Positions 18,636 through 27,768 of a stretch of DNA of 64,000 bases are shown piece by piece. A program made the position numbers and the translations under genes. The number at the start of each line of letters is the position of its first letter. Position 1 is the stretch's first letter. The stretch spans positions 434,001-498,000 of the forward strand of contig NZ_FNFH01000003.1 in assembly GCF_900100355.1 (NCBI RefSeq), read 5' to 3'. Origin of the DNA: Microbulbifer yueqingensis (GTDB lineage Bacteria > Pseudomonadota > Gammaproteobacteria > Pseudomonadales > Cellvibrionaceae). The notes below the pieces were generated by a model that saw only the letters and a list, made by a program, of their open reading frames with translations, was not told where the DNA came from and made no database searches.

Positions 18636-19517
18636 TCAGATCAATCCCTGCTGGCGGGCCCAGAACAGTCCGGCGACGCCGAGCCCCAGCAACAGCAGGG
18701 TGCCCAGCCACAACCAGCCTCCGGCACCTGTATCGGCGGCCGCAGGGCCGCCGTCGAACCGCTGGCGCTCCCGGGTCAGTTCACTTTCGGGAGGTGCCGC
18801 CGCCCGCAACACGCCGGGCTGTTCGCCCTCTGCTCCCTTTTCCCGGGCCGCCTGTACCACACTCAGGTCAATAGCCGGCCTGACAGTGGTTTTGTCCAGG
18901 TCATCCGCCGGGCCCACGACACTGAAGCTGAGGGTGTCAAAGCGCAGCTCATCACCTCTACGCACCCTCGTCTCTGCGACCCGTCGATTGTTCAGGAATG
19001 TACCGTTAGCAGAGCCCAGGTCCACCACAAAGAGGAGCCCGTCCCGGACTTCCAGGCGGGCATGGCGGCGGGAGAGATGTGACAGGGAAAAAGTAATGTC
19101 ACACTCGTCCGAGCGCCCCACCACGCTGGTCTGCTTCACCGGGAACACACGACCGGCAATTGCCGGGTGATTTGCGCGCAACGCCCAGGATACAGCGGAG
19201 CTTCCGGCAGACGCAGATTGCATCCTCGTCACCTTCGGGTCCACGACTGCGAGCTCGCAGTCCCCGACCGTCACCCTGTCATTGAGCTTTACCCGGCAGG
19301 CGCCACTGATCGGCTTGCCGTTTACTGCGACCTGTCCGTAACCGGACAGGTCGCGCAGGGTAAGCACATCGCCATCGACCACCACCTCGGCGTGCAACTT
19401 GGCTATTGTCTCGCCAGTCAGGGTGAGGTCGCACGTGGATGCGCGGCCGATAGTAACTCGGGGCGCCACAAGCCAGACGCCCTGTCTGGCGTCCTTGAGA
19501 TCGCAAAGTTTTAGCAT
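18636..19517 (-). CDS. Double FHA-domain membrane protein
   Basis: A 293-residue protein with two forkhead-associated domains and a C-terminal membrane anchor. FHA1 (~residues 22-75: VTIGRASTCDLTL...KLHAEV) and FHA2 (~120-180: SVVGRSDECDITF, SRRHARLEV, LGSANGTFLN) keep the phospho-Thr-binding Arg, Ser, His and Asn in FHA2. The C-terminal helix is GWLWLGTLLLLGLGVAGLFW followed by a few residues. ATG 19517 (AGGAA upstream) is chosen over one at 19613. It is divergent from a PP2C phosphatase and a Ser/Thr kinase, so it is the likely phospho-dependent effector of that pair. Confidence 0.88.
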   Translation of the reverse strand: MLKLCDLKDARQGVWLVAPRVTIGRASTCDLTLTGETIAKLHAEVVVDGDVLTLRDLSGYGQVAVNGKPISGACRVKLNDRVTVGDCELAVVDPKVTRMQSASAGSSAVSWALRANHPAIAGRVFPVKQTSVVGRSDECDITFSLSHLSRRHARLEVRDGLLFVVDLGSANGTFLNNRRVAETRVRRGDELRFDTLSFSVVGPADDLDKTTVRPAIDLSVVQAAREKGAEGEQPGVLRAAAPPESELTRERQRFDGGPAAADTGAGGWLWLGTLLLLGLGVAGLFWARQQGLI

Positions 19518-19629
19518 GTAATTGCGTTCCTGATAATGCGGGTTTGAGCGATGGCACAGTTTCCGGCAACCGCGGCGGGACGCCACACCGGAGCCGTGTT
19601 GAGCAAAAACCAACCCATCTCGTTATTAA

Positions 19630-19657
19630 CCAAAAAAGTTTATCACGAACTTTTTGG
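19630..19657. promoter_or_regulatory. AT-rich inverted repeat between FHA and phosphatase genes
   Basis: CCAAAAAAGTT (19630-19640) pairs with AACTTTTTGG (19648-19657), one base bulged, around a TATCACG centre. It lies in the 375-base gap between the divergent FHA and PP2C genes and may be an operator controlling both. The rest of the gap holds no recognisable gene. Confidence 0.35.
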
Positions 19658-19892
19658 ATAGCATGTGATTAGGTTTGCAGCATACAATCACCGGGTCGCA
19701 TATGCTTGTCCGTGGTAGCCTGTGTACACGCCACGGATTCGCGTTTCGCCCGACAGATCGCATTCCGGGAGGAAAGCGTACGTCAGCTCGGCAAAGGATA
19801 CGGCGCAACACCTGTCGATTTAGCACACCTGTGCAAGCAGGTACCCCGCAGGGCGCCGGAAACCAAGAATAAGATACAGGTAGTTGGACGTA

Positions 19893-20807
19893 GTGAGTGA
19901 AGCCAAAGTACGCGATGTATCGAGGCACAGCCCCCCACAATATTCCAGGACTGGGACCAGCCGCAGTGCAGGTGCCACACACCCAGGCTACAAAAGAGAC
20001 CAAAACGAAGACGCCTTCTGGTCCGACGAGAATCGCGGTGTCTGGGTGGTGGCCGATGGGCTTGGAGGGCACCAGGCCGGGGAGATTGCCAGCAAGACTG
20101 TCGTAGAGGAAGTCCAGCGCTCAGCCGCTACCGATCGCCACTACGAACACGCACTGCAGAGAGCACATGCCCTGCTGCTCGGCGATGAGCAAAGCGCCGG
20201 TAACATGGGATCAACCGCGGTGGTGATGGCGGAAGAAGGTCCCTATTTCCATGTTTACTGGGTTGGTGACAGCCGCGCCTACCTCTGGTCACCGGGCTCC
20301 CCTACCGGCCAGCTGCGCCAGCTGACCAATGATCACTCTTACGTACAGATGCTGGTGGACTCCGGCGCGATCAATGCCCAGGAGGCCGCCAGTCACCCGA
20401 ACCGGAACGTGATTACACGGTGTATCGGGGGCAGCACAAACCCAAGCCTGGATGTGGATCGGATGTCTTCACCCTGGGGACCAGGCGACCGACTGCTGCT
20501 GTGCAGTGATGGGCTGAGCACCGAGGTCGAACCGGAAGCTATCGCCGAGATTCTCTCAGCCAACCCGGACCCTCGCCGCGCCGCCGACCTGTTGGTGGCA
20601 GCCGCACTGGATGCCGGCGGCAAGGACAATATCACCGTTCAAGTTATCGATGCTCCCCATCAGCACGAAGCTGACCGCACTGGTGGCCCGCGCCCTCGCC
20701 GCCAAAACCATACTGCCGGGAGAAGAGCCATCGTTATCGCAGCATTCATTCTGGCCGTTGCCAGCGGCCTTTGGGCTGGCTGGCGCTTCGGCCTGTTAAC
20801 GTTTTAA
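19893..20807 (+). CDS. PP2C-family Ser/Thr phosphatase with C-terminal membrane anchor
   Basis: About 304 residues. Metal-binding and catalytic PPM motifs are DQNEDAFW, VADGLGGHQAGE, GSTAVV, VGDSRAYLW, CSDGLS and DNITV, all in order. A C-terminal hydrophobic helix (IVIAAFILAVASGLWAGW) after an Arg-rich linker anchors it to the membrane. Start is uncertain: GTG 19893 is favoured, TTG 19884 is also in frame. It should dephosphorylate targets of the kinase encoded 13 bases downstream. Confidence 0.92.
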   Translation: MSEAKVRDVSRHSPPQYSRTGTSRSAGATHPGYKRDQNEDAFWSDENRGVWVVADGLGGHQAGEIASKTVVEEVQRSAATDRHYEHALQRAHALLLGDEQSAGNMGSTAVVMAEEGPYFHVYWVGDSRAYLWSPGSPTGQLRQLTNDHSYVQMLVDSGAINAQEAASHPNRNVITRCIGGSTNPSLDVDRMSSPWGPGDRLLLCSDGLSTEVEPEAIAEILSANPDPRRAADLLVAAALDAGGKDNITVQVIDAPHQHEADRTGGPRPRRQNHTAGRRAIVIAAFILAVASGLWAGWRFGLLTF

Positions 20808-20820
20808 GGAGACGACATAG

Positions 20821-23289
20821 ATGGAGGTCGTCAGCAGCAACAATTCGCTGGAAATCCCCGGCTACCGCATCCTGAGAAAGATCAACCAGGGCGGGATGTC
20901 CACCGTCTACCTGGCGGTGCAGCGCAGCGTCGGGCGGCAGGTGGCCCTCAAAGTCATGTCGCCGGTCCTCAACGCGGACCCGATTTTCAGTGAGCGCTTC
21001 CAGCGCGAGGCAAACATCGTCGGGCAGCTGTCCCACCCCAATATCGTTGGCATTCACGATATTGGCCGTTTCCGCAGCCTCAACTATATCGCCATGGACT
21101 ATATGCCCGGGGGATCGGTCTCGGACCGGCTCGCGCAGGGCGTGATAGAACCCATGGACGCGATCAACATCACCCGCCAGATCGCGCTGGCCCTGGATCA
21201 CGCGCACGGCAAGGGCTATGTCCACCGGGACCTCAAGCCGGAAAACATCCTGTTCCGCGAGGATGGCTCTGCGGTTCTCACTGACTTTGGGGTGGCACGC
21301 GCCGTGGCCCGCACCACCCGGATGACCAGTAGTGGCATGGTAGTGGGTACGCCTCACTATATGAGTCCCGAGCAGGCCCGGGGCGCTGCGATCGATGGGC
21401 GCGCCGATCTATACAGCCTCGGCATTGTCTTTTATGAAATGCTCACCAGCGTAGTGCCATTCCAGGCCGATGAGGCTGTGGCAATCGCCATCAAGCACCT
21501 GACCGAGCCCGTCCCCCGGCTGCCGGCTCGCCACTCGCTTTACCAGGGGCTGATCGAACGCTTTCTTGCAAAGGACCCCGAACAACGGTTCCAGAGGGGG
21601 CTCGATGTTGTCGACAGTATTGACCAACTACTGGCAACACTGGCCGGAAAGCCTGCAGTCCAGTCAACCCACGCAAACAACACGGCGGTAGGCACTTCCA
21701 GCCTGCTGCGCGCGCTGGTAATGACACTTTACGGCACGCTGAGCGACCGCGTCGCCGCCGCCTGGGCGCGGATGCGGGACAAGCCCCTGGACGAAAAGCA
21801 CCCGCGTACCGAGCAGGCAACTATCATGCGGATCCAGCAGGTGATCCAGCAGGCACCTGAAAGGAAAGTCCGGCAGTGGACGTACGGGTCGACCATTGTG
21901 GCCGGGCTCCTCGTGGCATGGTTATTCTTGAGTCTCTCCACTGACCAGTTCAACTGGTGGTCAGGGGGCTCTCCCGGTAAAGGTGGTGAAGAGCCTGCGG
22001 CACTGGCTCTGCGCCCCGCCGAGGGGAAACCGGAGGCATCCCCCGCACGGGCCGCGGGAGTAAATACGCTTTCCCGTACTGCTGACGACCAGGGCGCCAC
22101 CGGAGGGGGAGAGGATGACCTGCAAGCGGCCACTGCCCCCACCTCGTCCCCGTCCGCTATACCAGCGGCGGCCAGCGTCGACGAGTCAGTGGGTACTGAG
22201 GGGCAGCTGGAAGATAATGCGACCGAGCAAGATGTTGCCGACCCCCACCCGGCGGACGAGAGCGGTGCGACAGGCTCGACCGAAAATCCGACAGTCATCG
22301 ACCAGGAAGGAACCAGCGGCAGCGAGCAACCAGAGTCGGGTACTTTCGCCCTGTACATCAACACCTCCCCCGCAGACGCCCGGGTAAGGATCATGAACAT
22401 TGCCCCGACCTACCGAGCGGGTATGGAGCTGGAGCCCGGCAAGTATGATGTAGAGGTAAGTAAGGCCGGCTATGACAGCGAGCGGCGCTGGGTCAGCATC
22501 GTGGATGCTGACCGCCGCATCTCCATCAAACTCAGCCGCAGTCACACCCCCGGCGAGATCTTGCGGCCCCGGCTTAAGGATGGTGGCTGGGCACCGAGCC
22601 TGGTGGTGGTTGAACCGGGCCAGTTCATCATGGGCGACGACAAACGCCCTACCTCGAGCCCCGCCCACAAGGTCAACATAAAGGAAGCATTTGCAATCTC
22701 CCGGCACGAGGTCACCTTCAACCAGTATGACCGCTTTGCCGAGGCTACCGGGGCCCCCCTGCCGGGTGACGAAGGCTGGGGACGCGGCCATCATCCGGTC
22801 ATCAATGTCACCTGGAAAGAGGCCCGTGAATACGCGCGCTGGCTTTCCCGGCAGACCGGCAAACGCTTCCGCCTGCCCACCGAAGCCGAATGGGAATATG
22901 CCGCCCGGGGCGGAGAGGCCAAGCCTTTCTGGTGGGGAGACCAGGACCCTCGGGGCAAGGCCAATTGCCGGCGGGGTTGTGACAGTGAGTTTGTCGGGTT
23001 CTTTTCCGCCGCCAGCGCACCGGTAGGCCAATACGATGCAAACGGCTTCGGGCTTTTCGATACCGCCGGCAACGTCGCCGAGTGGACACAGGATTGCTTC
23101 CTCGCTGACTACAACAGCAGCCTCGGGGACGGGGGGGCCGTAAAGGTAAGAAATTGCAGCCTGCGCACAGTGCGGGGCGGATCGATGCGCGATCCGCTTT
23201 ACAATGTCAGCCCGGCACACCGTACGGGACAGAGCCAGATCTCCATGAGCAAGGAAATTGGTTTCCGCGTGGTGATGGAACTCGACTGA
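20821..23289 (+). CDS. Transmembrane Ser/Thr kinase with PEGA and formylglycine-enzyme-like (SUMF1) domains
   Basis: An 822-residue receptor-like kinase. Kinase domain residues ~14-275: Gly loop INQGGMSTVY, ATP Lys K44 (VALKV), HRD at 135-137 (YVHRDLKPEN), DFG at 155-157, GTPHYMSPEQ. A single membrane helix is at about 356-374. Beyond it come an acidic Ser/Thr-rich linker, a PEGA domain (~506-575, YINTSPADARVRI) and a C-terminal SUMF1/FGE-type domain (~592-822: VEPGQFIMGDD, RLPTEAEWEYAARGG, GNVAEWTQDC, VRGGSM, GFRVV). The last two should be periplasmic. AAGGAG precedes ATG. Whether the SUMF1 domain is catalytic or a ligand-binding fold is not known. Co-transcribed with the phosphatase. Confidence 0.93.
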   Translation: MEVVSSNNSLEIPGYRILRKINQGGMSTVYLAVQRSVGRQVALKVMSPVLNADPIFSERFQREANIVGQLSHPNIVGIHDIGRFRSLNYIAMDYMPGGSVSDRLAQGVIEPMDAINITRQIALALDHAHGKGYVHRDLKPENILFREDGSAVLTDFGVARAVARTTRMTSSGMVVGTPHYMSPEQARGAAIDGRADLYSLGIVFYEMLTSVVPFQADEAVAIAIKHLTEPVPRLPARHSLYQGLIERFLAKDPEQRFQRGLDVVDSIDQLLATLAGKPAVQSTHANNTAVGTSSLLRALVMTLYGTLSDRVAAAWARMRDKPLDEKHPRTEQATIMRIQQVIQQAPERKVRQWTYGSTIVAGLLVAWLFLSLSTDQFNWWSGGSPGKGGEEPAALALRPAEGKPEASPARAAGVNTLSRTADDQGATGGGEDDLQAATAPTSSPSAIPAAASVDESVGTEGQLEDNATEQDVADPHPADESGATGSTENPTVIDQEGTSGSEQPESGTFALYINTSPADARVRIMNIAPTYRAGMELEPGKYDVEVSKAGYDSERRWVSIVDADRRISIKLSRSHTPGEILRPRLKDGGWAPSLVVVEPGQFIMGDDKRPTSSPAHKVNIKEAFAISRHEVTFNQYDRFAEATGAPLPGDEGWGRGHHPVINVTWKEAREYARWLSRQTGKRFRLPTEAEWEYAARGGEAKPFWWGDQDPRGKANCRRGCDSEFVGFFSAASAPVGQYDANGFGLFDTAGNVAEWTQDCFLADYNSSLGDGGAVKVRNCSLRTVRGGSMRDPLYNVSPAHRTGQSQISMSKEIGFRVVMELD

Positions 23290-23331
23290 TCCGACCGCTG
23301 CTCGTCATGATAACAACGAAAAGGAGCCGAC

Positions 23332-23721
23332 ATGGCGAACACCAGGAAAGTTATTTCGCTGTTGACGGTAACGGGAATCGTGGCCGGCTGCAGCGGCCTG
23401 GAGTTCAGGACCAATATCGGCCCCTACACAGAAAGCCGGTTAGTAAGCGCGGCGGTGGAGATCTACTCACCCACAGAAATATCCCGCTATGATGCGGTTA
23501 CGCTGGGTAACGTAGAGGCCACCGCCTGCCAGGAGCGCCCCGACGAGCCCGTAGCCAGCCGCGCGGAACTGGTGCGGCAGATGAAAATGCGGGCCCACCG
23601 GCTCGGCGGTAACGGCCTGGTCATAGAGGCCTGCGGCAAGACCACCCTCGGAGTCTGCCAGACCTACATTGAGTGCCACGGCACGGCCTACTCAGTGCCG
23701 CAGCGGCAGACCAGGCCGTGA
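23332..23721 (+). CDS. RcsF-like outer-membrane lipoprotein
   Basis: A 129-residue lipoprotein: signal peptide with lipobox IVAGC (C20). The mature domain YDAVTLGNVEATACQE ... VIEACGK ... GVCQTYIECHG has exactly four further cysteines (C66, C101, C109, C115), the number and spacing pattern of E. coli RcsF, where two disulfides shape the stress-sensor domain. No rcsCDB or igaA gene is in the window. A perfect AAAGGAG lies before ATG, and only 42 bases separate it from the kinase gene, so it is likely in the same operon. RcsF identity is by motif reading. Confidence 0.7.
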   Translation: MANTRKVISLLTVTGIVAGCSGLEFRTNIGPYTESRLVSAAVEIYSPTEISRYDAVTLGNVEATACQERPDEPVASRAELVRQMKMRAHRLGGNGLVIEACGKTTLGVCQTYIECHGTAYSVPQRQTRP

Positions 23722-23734
23722 CGTGAACCGCGAA

Positions 23735-25900
23735 TCATGACTGGCGAATTTTCCACACATTGTGGATCCTGGGGTTGCGCTGGAAATCCTTGTCGAGCAT
23801 CTTCCCGGAAAGGTTTTCCACCTCGAATTCGCCGCTGATACCCTCCCCCATTTTGAAACTGCGCAGGTTGTTGGAGAAAACCAGGGTTCCTCCCGGGGCC
23901 AGTAGCACCATGCATTGGCGAATCAATGTCTCATGATCACGCTGGATATCCAGCACACCGCGCATCCTGGCGGAATTGGAAAAACTCGGCGGGTCGAGGA
24001 AAATCAGGTCGTAACCACCGCGCCGGTTCTGCTGCGCGGCCTGGAGCCATTCCAGGCAGTCGGCCTCCACCAACTGGTGGCGGTAGGGATCCAGGCCGTT
24101 ACGGCGAAAATTACGCGCAGCCCAGGCCTGGTAGGTTTTCGACATATCCACACTGGTACTCTGGGCACAGCCACCCAGTGCGGCCTGCACAGTCGCACTG
24201 GCCGTATAGCAGAAGAGATTCAGAAACCGCTTGCCGGACGCAAACTCCCGGAGATACCTCCTCACCGGGCGATGATCGAGAAAAAGCCCGGTATCGAGGT
24301 AGTCCCACAGGTTCACCTCCAGCTCTGCCCCTTCTTCATTTACCCAGAAAGAGCGGCCGCTCTCTGCACCGCGCTGGTACTGTCCGCCGCCCTTGTGAGT
24401 GTGGCGCCGTCGTTCCTTGATACTGATATCGGCCTGGGGGATTTCGAGCACCTGCTCGACGGCCCGCACCAGGTCCCTCAATCGTGAGCGGGCCTTTTCC
24501 TCGGGAATCTGCGCCGGCGCCCGGTATTCCTGGACATGCGCATAGGTCTTCCCCTCGAGCGAGCGATAGACATCGATAGCAGCTGCGTATTCCGGCAGGT
24601 CCGCATCGTAGAGTCGATAGCAGTCGATATTGTTCCGGGTGGCCCACTTGCCCGTCGTCCGCAGGTTCTTTCGCAGACGATTGGCCACCATTTCCGCCTC
24701 GGCGGAAAGGCGCGCTCCTGGCGGCTGGGAGCCAGCGGGCGCTCCCTCGTGGATTTCGAAGAGAAGGAGCTGGCTCGGTATGCTGCCGTTGTAGAGCTTG
24801 TATTGTTTGTGCGACTTGAGGCCGGTGCTGTGCCCGAGTTCAGGATTTCCGGTAAAAATGCCTACCAACCAGCCGGGGAACTCCTGTTTGAGCTGGCGGC
24901 CGAGTTCGGCGTAGGTTTCACGCAGCGCTTCCTGCTCACCGAGCCGCTCACCATAGGGCGGGTTGGTCAGCACCAGTCCGGGCTGCACATCCCGGTGACT
25001 CGGCACCTTGAATGCCTTCACGGCCCGGCAGCTGACGCGCACCTGGCGCTCCAGCCCCGCCCTGGCGATATTCGCCTCGGCTGCAAACAGCACTTTCGCA
25101 TCGGCATCGTAACCGCGTATTTCCGGCAGGTCCCGTTCCAGGCCCCGCCGCCGGCGTTCCAGCGCCTCTTCACGCAGTCGGCTCCATATGTCGCTCTGGT
25201 GGCCGAGCCATCGCTCGAAGCCAAAACTGCCGCGCAGGAGCCCGGGCGCCATATCTGCCGCCATCATCGCCCCCTCGATCAGGATCGTGCCCGAGCCGCA
25301 CATGGGGTCCAGCAGGGCCCCACCGCGATCGGCGATTTCCTGCCAGCCGCAGCGCATCAGCAGGGCCGCCGCCAGGTTTTCTTTAAGTGGCGCGGCTCCG
25401 ATATGGGTCCGGTAACCGCGCCGGTGCAGGCTCTCGCCACTCAGGTCGATGGAGATATCCAGCTGGTCCCGTTGCAAGCGCAGGGCGACCGTCAGGTCCG
25501 GCTGGTGGCGGTCGACCAGCGGACGATCACCGGTCTTGTCGCGCAGGCGATCCACTACCGCATCTTTCGCCTTCTGGGCCCCGAACTGGCTGTTGCGAAT
25601 CTCCCGGTTGGTGCCGGAGAACTGCAGCCAGAGTTTGCCGGAAGGATTGATATGCTCCTCCCAGGGAATCCCCGCCACCGCTCGGTAGAGGGCCTCCGCA
25701 TCATTCACGCGGGCCCGCACCAGCTGCAGGAGGATCCGGTTGGCAAGCCGGCTCCACAGGCAGCACCGGTAGGCCAGCTCCAGCTCGCCGCTGAAGTGCA
25801 CCGCGGCAGGCTGTTCCCGCAGGTCCTGCGCACCCAGCCGGGCCAGCTCTTCGGCCAAAAGCCCTTCAAGTCCCCTGGGACAGGTAGCGGTAAATTGCAT
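23735..25900 (-). CDS. rlmL: 23S rRNA methyltransferase RlmKL (m2G2445/m7G2069)
   Basis: About 721 residues, the bifunctional fusion. I start at ATG 25900 (AGGAAA upstream), where the sequence becomes MQFTATCPRGLEGLLAEEL as in the family; the frame is open back to 25987. A THUMP domain (~50-160) is followed by the RlmL methyltransferase with LDPMCGSGTI and NPPYGER (~residue 313), then the RlmK half with LNLFCYTASATV and LDPPSFSNS (~residue 635). Acts on 23S rRNA in the cytoplasm. It converges on the RcsF-like gene with only 13 bases between stops. Confidence 0.95.
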   Translation of the reverse strand: MQFTATCPRGLEGLLAEELARLGAQDLREQPAAVHFSGELELAYRCCLWSRLANRILLQLVRARVNDAEALYRAVAGIPWEEHINPSGKLWLQFSGTNREIRNSQFGAQKAKDAVVDRLRDKTGDRPLVDRHQPDLTVALRLQRDQLDISIDLSGESLHRRGYRTHIGAAPLKENLAAALLMRCGWQEIADRGGALLDPMCGSGTILIEGAMMAADMAPGLLRGSFGFERWLGHQSDIWSRLREEALERRRRGLERDLPEIRGYDADAKVLFAAEANIARAGLERQVRVSCRAVKAFKVPSHRDVQPGLVLTNPPYGERLGEQEALRETYAELGRQLKQEFPGWLVGIFTGNPELGHSTGLKSHKQYKLYNGSIPSQLLLFEIHEGAPAGSQPPGARLSAEAEMVANRLRKNLRTTGKWATRNNIDCYRLYDADLPEYAAAIDVYRSLEGKTYAHVQEYRAPAQIPEEKARSRLRDLVRAVEQVLEIPQADISIKERRRHTHKGGGQYQRGAESGRSFWVNEEGAELEVNLWDYLDTGLFLDHRPVRRYLREFASGKRFLNLFCYTASATVQAALGGCAQSTSVDMSKTYQAWAARNFRRNGLDPYRHQLVEADCLEWLQAAQQNRRGGYDLIFLDPPSFSNSARMRGVLDIQRDHETLIRQCMVLLAPGGTLVFSNNLRSFKMGEGISGEFEVENLSGKMLDKDFQRNPRIHNVWKIRQS

Positions 25901-26365
25901 CTGGTTTCCTGACAAAGCTATCTCCGGTAAATCACTCAAAACCTTTCCCAACTCGGGCGCCGCACAGTCCGGCCACGGCGACTGCACCGGTTTGGTCCGG
26001 CTGGCTATAGCCTTTGTTTCTATAAATACTATTTTTCAGAGCGAAGCGTTTGTTCACACGGGTCCGCCCTTCTGCTCTACTGGAGGCACGTCAAAACACG
26101 TCACTTGAAGCGCCACTTTATGTGATCCCCGCTGTGAGACCCGGGTCAGGTGTGGATACGCTTCTCGCCGCGCTGGCGGAAAGGCTTGGATTCAGCCCCG
26201 GCCACAATAATCTAGAAAAGAGGCTGGCCCGCCGCAATGCAGCGGCAGTCCCCCAAAAACATTCACTAAGCTTAAAGACAAAGGATCAAAAATCACACCA
26301 AGCCTGCCCGCTGCCGCTAGTGGGCCATACAACCAGCCCAATATGACCGAGAGGTGCTGTATACG
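25901..26365. other. Non-coding gap between rlmL and rmf
   Basis: The 465 bases contain the divergent control regions of rlmL and rmf. A short ORF at 26050-26346 lacks a ribosome site and similarity. Two direct copies of CACGTCA (26087-26093 and 26097-26103, ten bases apart) are the only motif I notice. Confidence 0.5.
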
Positions 26366-26617
26366 ATGAAACGCCAAAAACGTAACCAGTCCAGCAGAGC
26401 CTTCTACAAGGGATATCTCGCCGCCACCCACAACAAGCCCATGGACAGCTGTCCCTATGTTAACGGAAACCTTCACCAGGAATGGGTCAACGGTTGGCGC
26501 GACGGCCGGCAGGATTACTGGAACGGATTTGATGATTCTACCAAAGCCCAAAAACTCGAAACTTACCGCACCGTAACCACCAATATCCATCACCCGGATG
26601 GGTGGAGCACTGTCTAG
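26366..26617 (+). CDS. rmf: Ribosome modulation factor
   Basis: An 83-residue protein beginning MKRQKRNQSSRAFYKGYLA, then SCPYVNGNLHQEWVNGWRDG, the core of RMF, which dimerises 70S ribosomes into 100S particles in stationary phase. ATG 26366 (GAGAGGTG upstream) is used rather than the codon at 26354. It is longer than the 55-residue E. coli protein by about 28 C-terminal residues (ending NIHHPDGWSTV). Confidence 0.92.
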   Translation: MKRQKRNQSSRAFYKGYLAATHNKPMDSCPYVNGNLHQEWVNGWRDGRQDYWNGFDDSTKAQKLETYRTVTTNIHHPDGWSTV

Positions 26618-26629
26618 TCCGTTGTGACC

Positions 26630-26655
26630 GCGCGGAGGCTCAACGGCCTCCGCGC
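26630..26655. terminator. Strong hairpin between converging rmf and pyrD
   Basis: A perfect 10-bp stem GCGCGGAGGC/GCCTCCGCGC with a six-base loop starts 13 bases after the rmf stop and 20 bases from the pyrD stop. No long T-tract; likely serves as a bidirectional terminator. Confidence 0.55.
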
Positions 26656-26674
26656 CGGCTTTCGCAAGCAGTCC

Positions 26675-27733
26675 TTAACCAGCGTCCTGCGCCTGCCTGT
26701 TCCCCTCGCCCTGGCGCCGCAACAGGGCAATCGCCTCGGCGGCCTCCCGGATGACCGCCGGGCCGCGATAGATAAAGCCGGTATAGATCTGAACTGCCGT
26801 CGCCCCGGCACGGATCTTCTCGACAGCACTTTCACCGTCAAAGATTCCACCCACGCCGATAATCGGCAGTGCGCCCTGCAGCTCATCGGCGAGCCTGCGG
26901 ATCACCTCGTTTGAGCGGGAAGCCAGGGGCCTGCCGCTGAGCCCACCCTGCTCCTCCCCGTGCGGCAGGTTACTGACCGAAGACTTGTCAATGGTCGTGT
27001 TTGTGGCGATGACACCGTCGATCCCGTAGTTCCGCAACGCCGCGGCAACCTGGGCAATTTCCTCCGGTTCCATATCGGGAGCGATCTTTACCGCCAGCGG
27101 CACATACCGGTCACCCTCACGCGCCAGCTGTGCCTGCTTGCTCTTCAAAGCGTCCAGCAGGCTGTTCAGGTTTTCGCCGAACTGCAGGTCCCGCAGGCCC
27201 TGGGTGTTGGGCGAGGAGACATTGGCGGTGATGTAGTCCGCATACGGGTAGACCTTTTCCATACAGTGGCAATAGTCTTCCGCCGCTCGTTCGACCGGGG
27301 TATCGAAATTCTTGCCCACATTGATACCGAGCACTCCGCCGTAACGGCGACGGCTGACCCGCCCCACCAGGTAGTCGACCCCCAGGTTATTGAAGCCCAT
27401 GCGGTTGATGATGGCCTCGGCTTCCTCCAGGCGGAAAATCCGCGGCTGGGGATTGCCCGGCTGCGGCCGCGGCGTCACCGTGCCCACCTCCACGAAGCCA
27501 AAGCCCAGGTGGCCGAGTCCGTTGAATGCCTGCGCGTTCTTGTCCAGTCCTGCCGCCAGGCCCACCGGGTTGGGCAGGGTCAGGCCCATCACCTCCACCG
27601 GGTCATCGGCCGGCGGGTCGGCGAACAGGGACAGGAGGCCCAGCCGCTCGGCAGCACCGATGGCATCCAGGGAAACATTGTGCGCGCGCTCCGGGTCGAG
27701 CGCGAACAGCGCCTTGCGCAAATATGAATACAT
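26675..27733 (-). CDS. pyrD: Dihydroorotate dehydrogenase (quinone), class 2
   Basis: A 352-residue membrane-associated FMN enzyme of pyrimidine synthesis. The N-terminal helix pair ([19 protein letters not shown]) is the quinone-side extension of class 2 enzymes. The catalytic Ser lies in [15 protein letters not shown], and FMN-binding blocks [25 protein letters not shown] and IGVGGIF are intact. It follows the glutamate dehydrogenase gene by 35 bases on the same strand. Confidence 0.96.
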   Translation of the reverse strand: MYSYLRKALFALDPERAHNVSLDAIGAAERLGLLSLFADPPADDPVEVMGLTLPNPVGLAAGLDKNAQAFNGLGHLGFGFVEVGTVTPRPQPGNPQPRIFRLEEAEAIINRMGFNNLGVDYLVGRVSRRRYGGVLGINVGKNFDTPVERAAEDYCHCMEKVYPYADYITANVSSPNTQGLRDLQFGENLNSLLDALKSKQAQLAREGDRYVPLAVKIAPDMEPEEIAQVAAALRNYGIDGVIATNTTIDKSSVSNLPHGEEQGGLSGRPLASRSNEVIRRLADELQGALPIIGVGGIFDGESAVEKIRAGATAVQIYTGFIYRGPAVIREAAEAIALLRRQGEGNRQAQDAG

Positions 27734-27768
27734 GCTCTCTCGTTACCTGACTTTCTCTCTTCCGTGCA

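Noticed and set aside
18380..23721. Type VI secretion locus suggested by kinase, phosphatase and FHA genes
   Set aside because: No tss genes (sheath, baseplate, ClpV, Hcp, VgrG) lie in the window; FHA protein has a membrane anchor unlike T6SS Fha.
26050..26346. 98-codon ORF upstream of rmf
   Set aside because: No ribosome site, no similarity, low-complexity composition; treated as non-coding.
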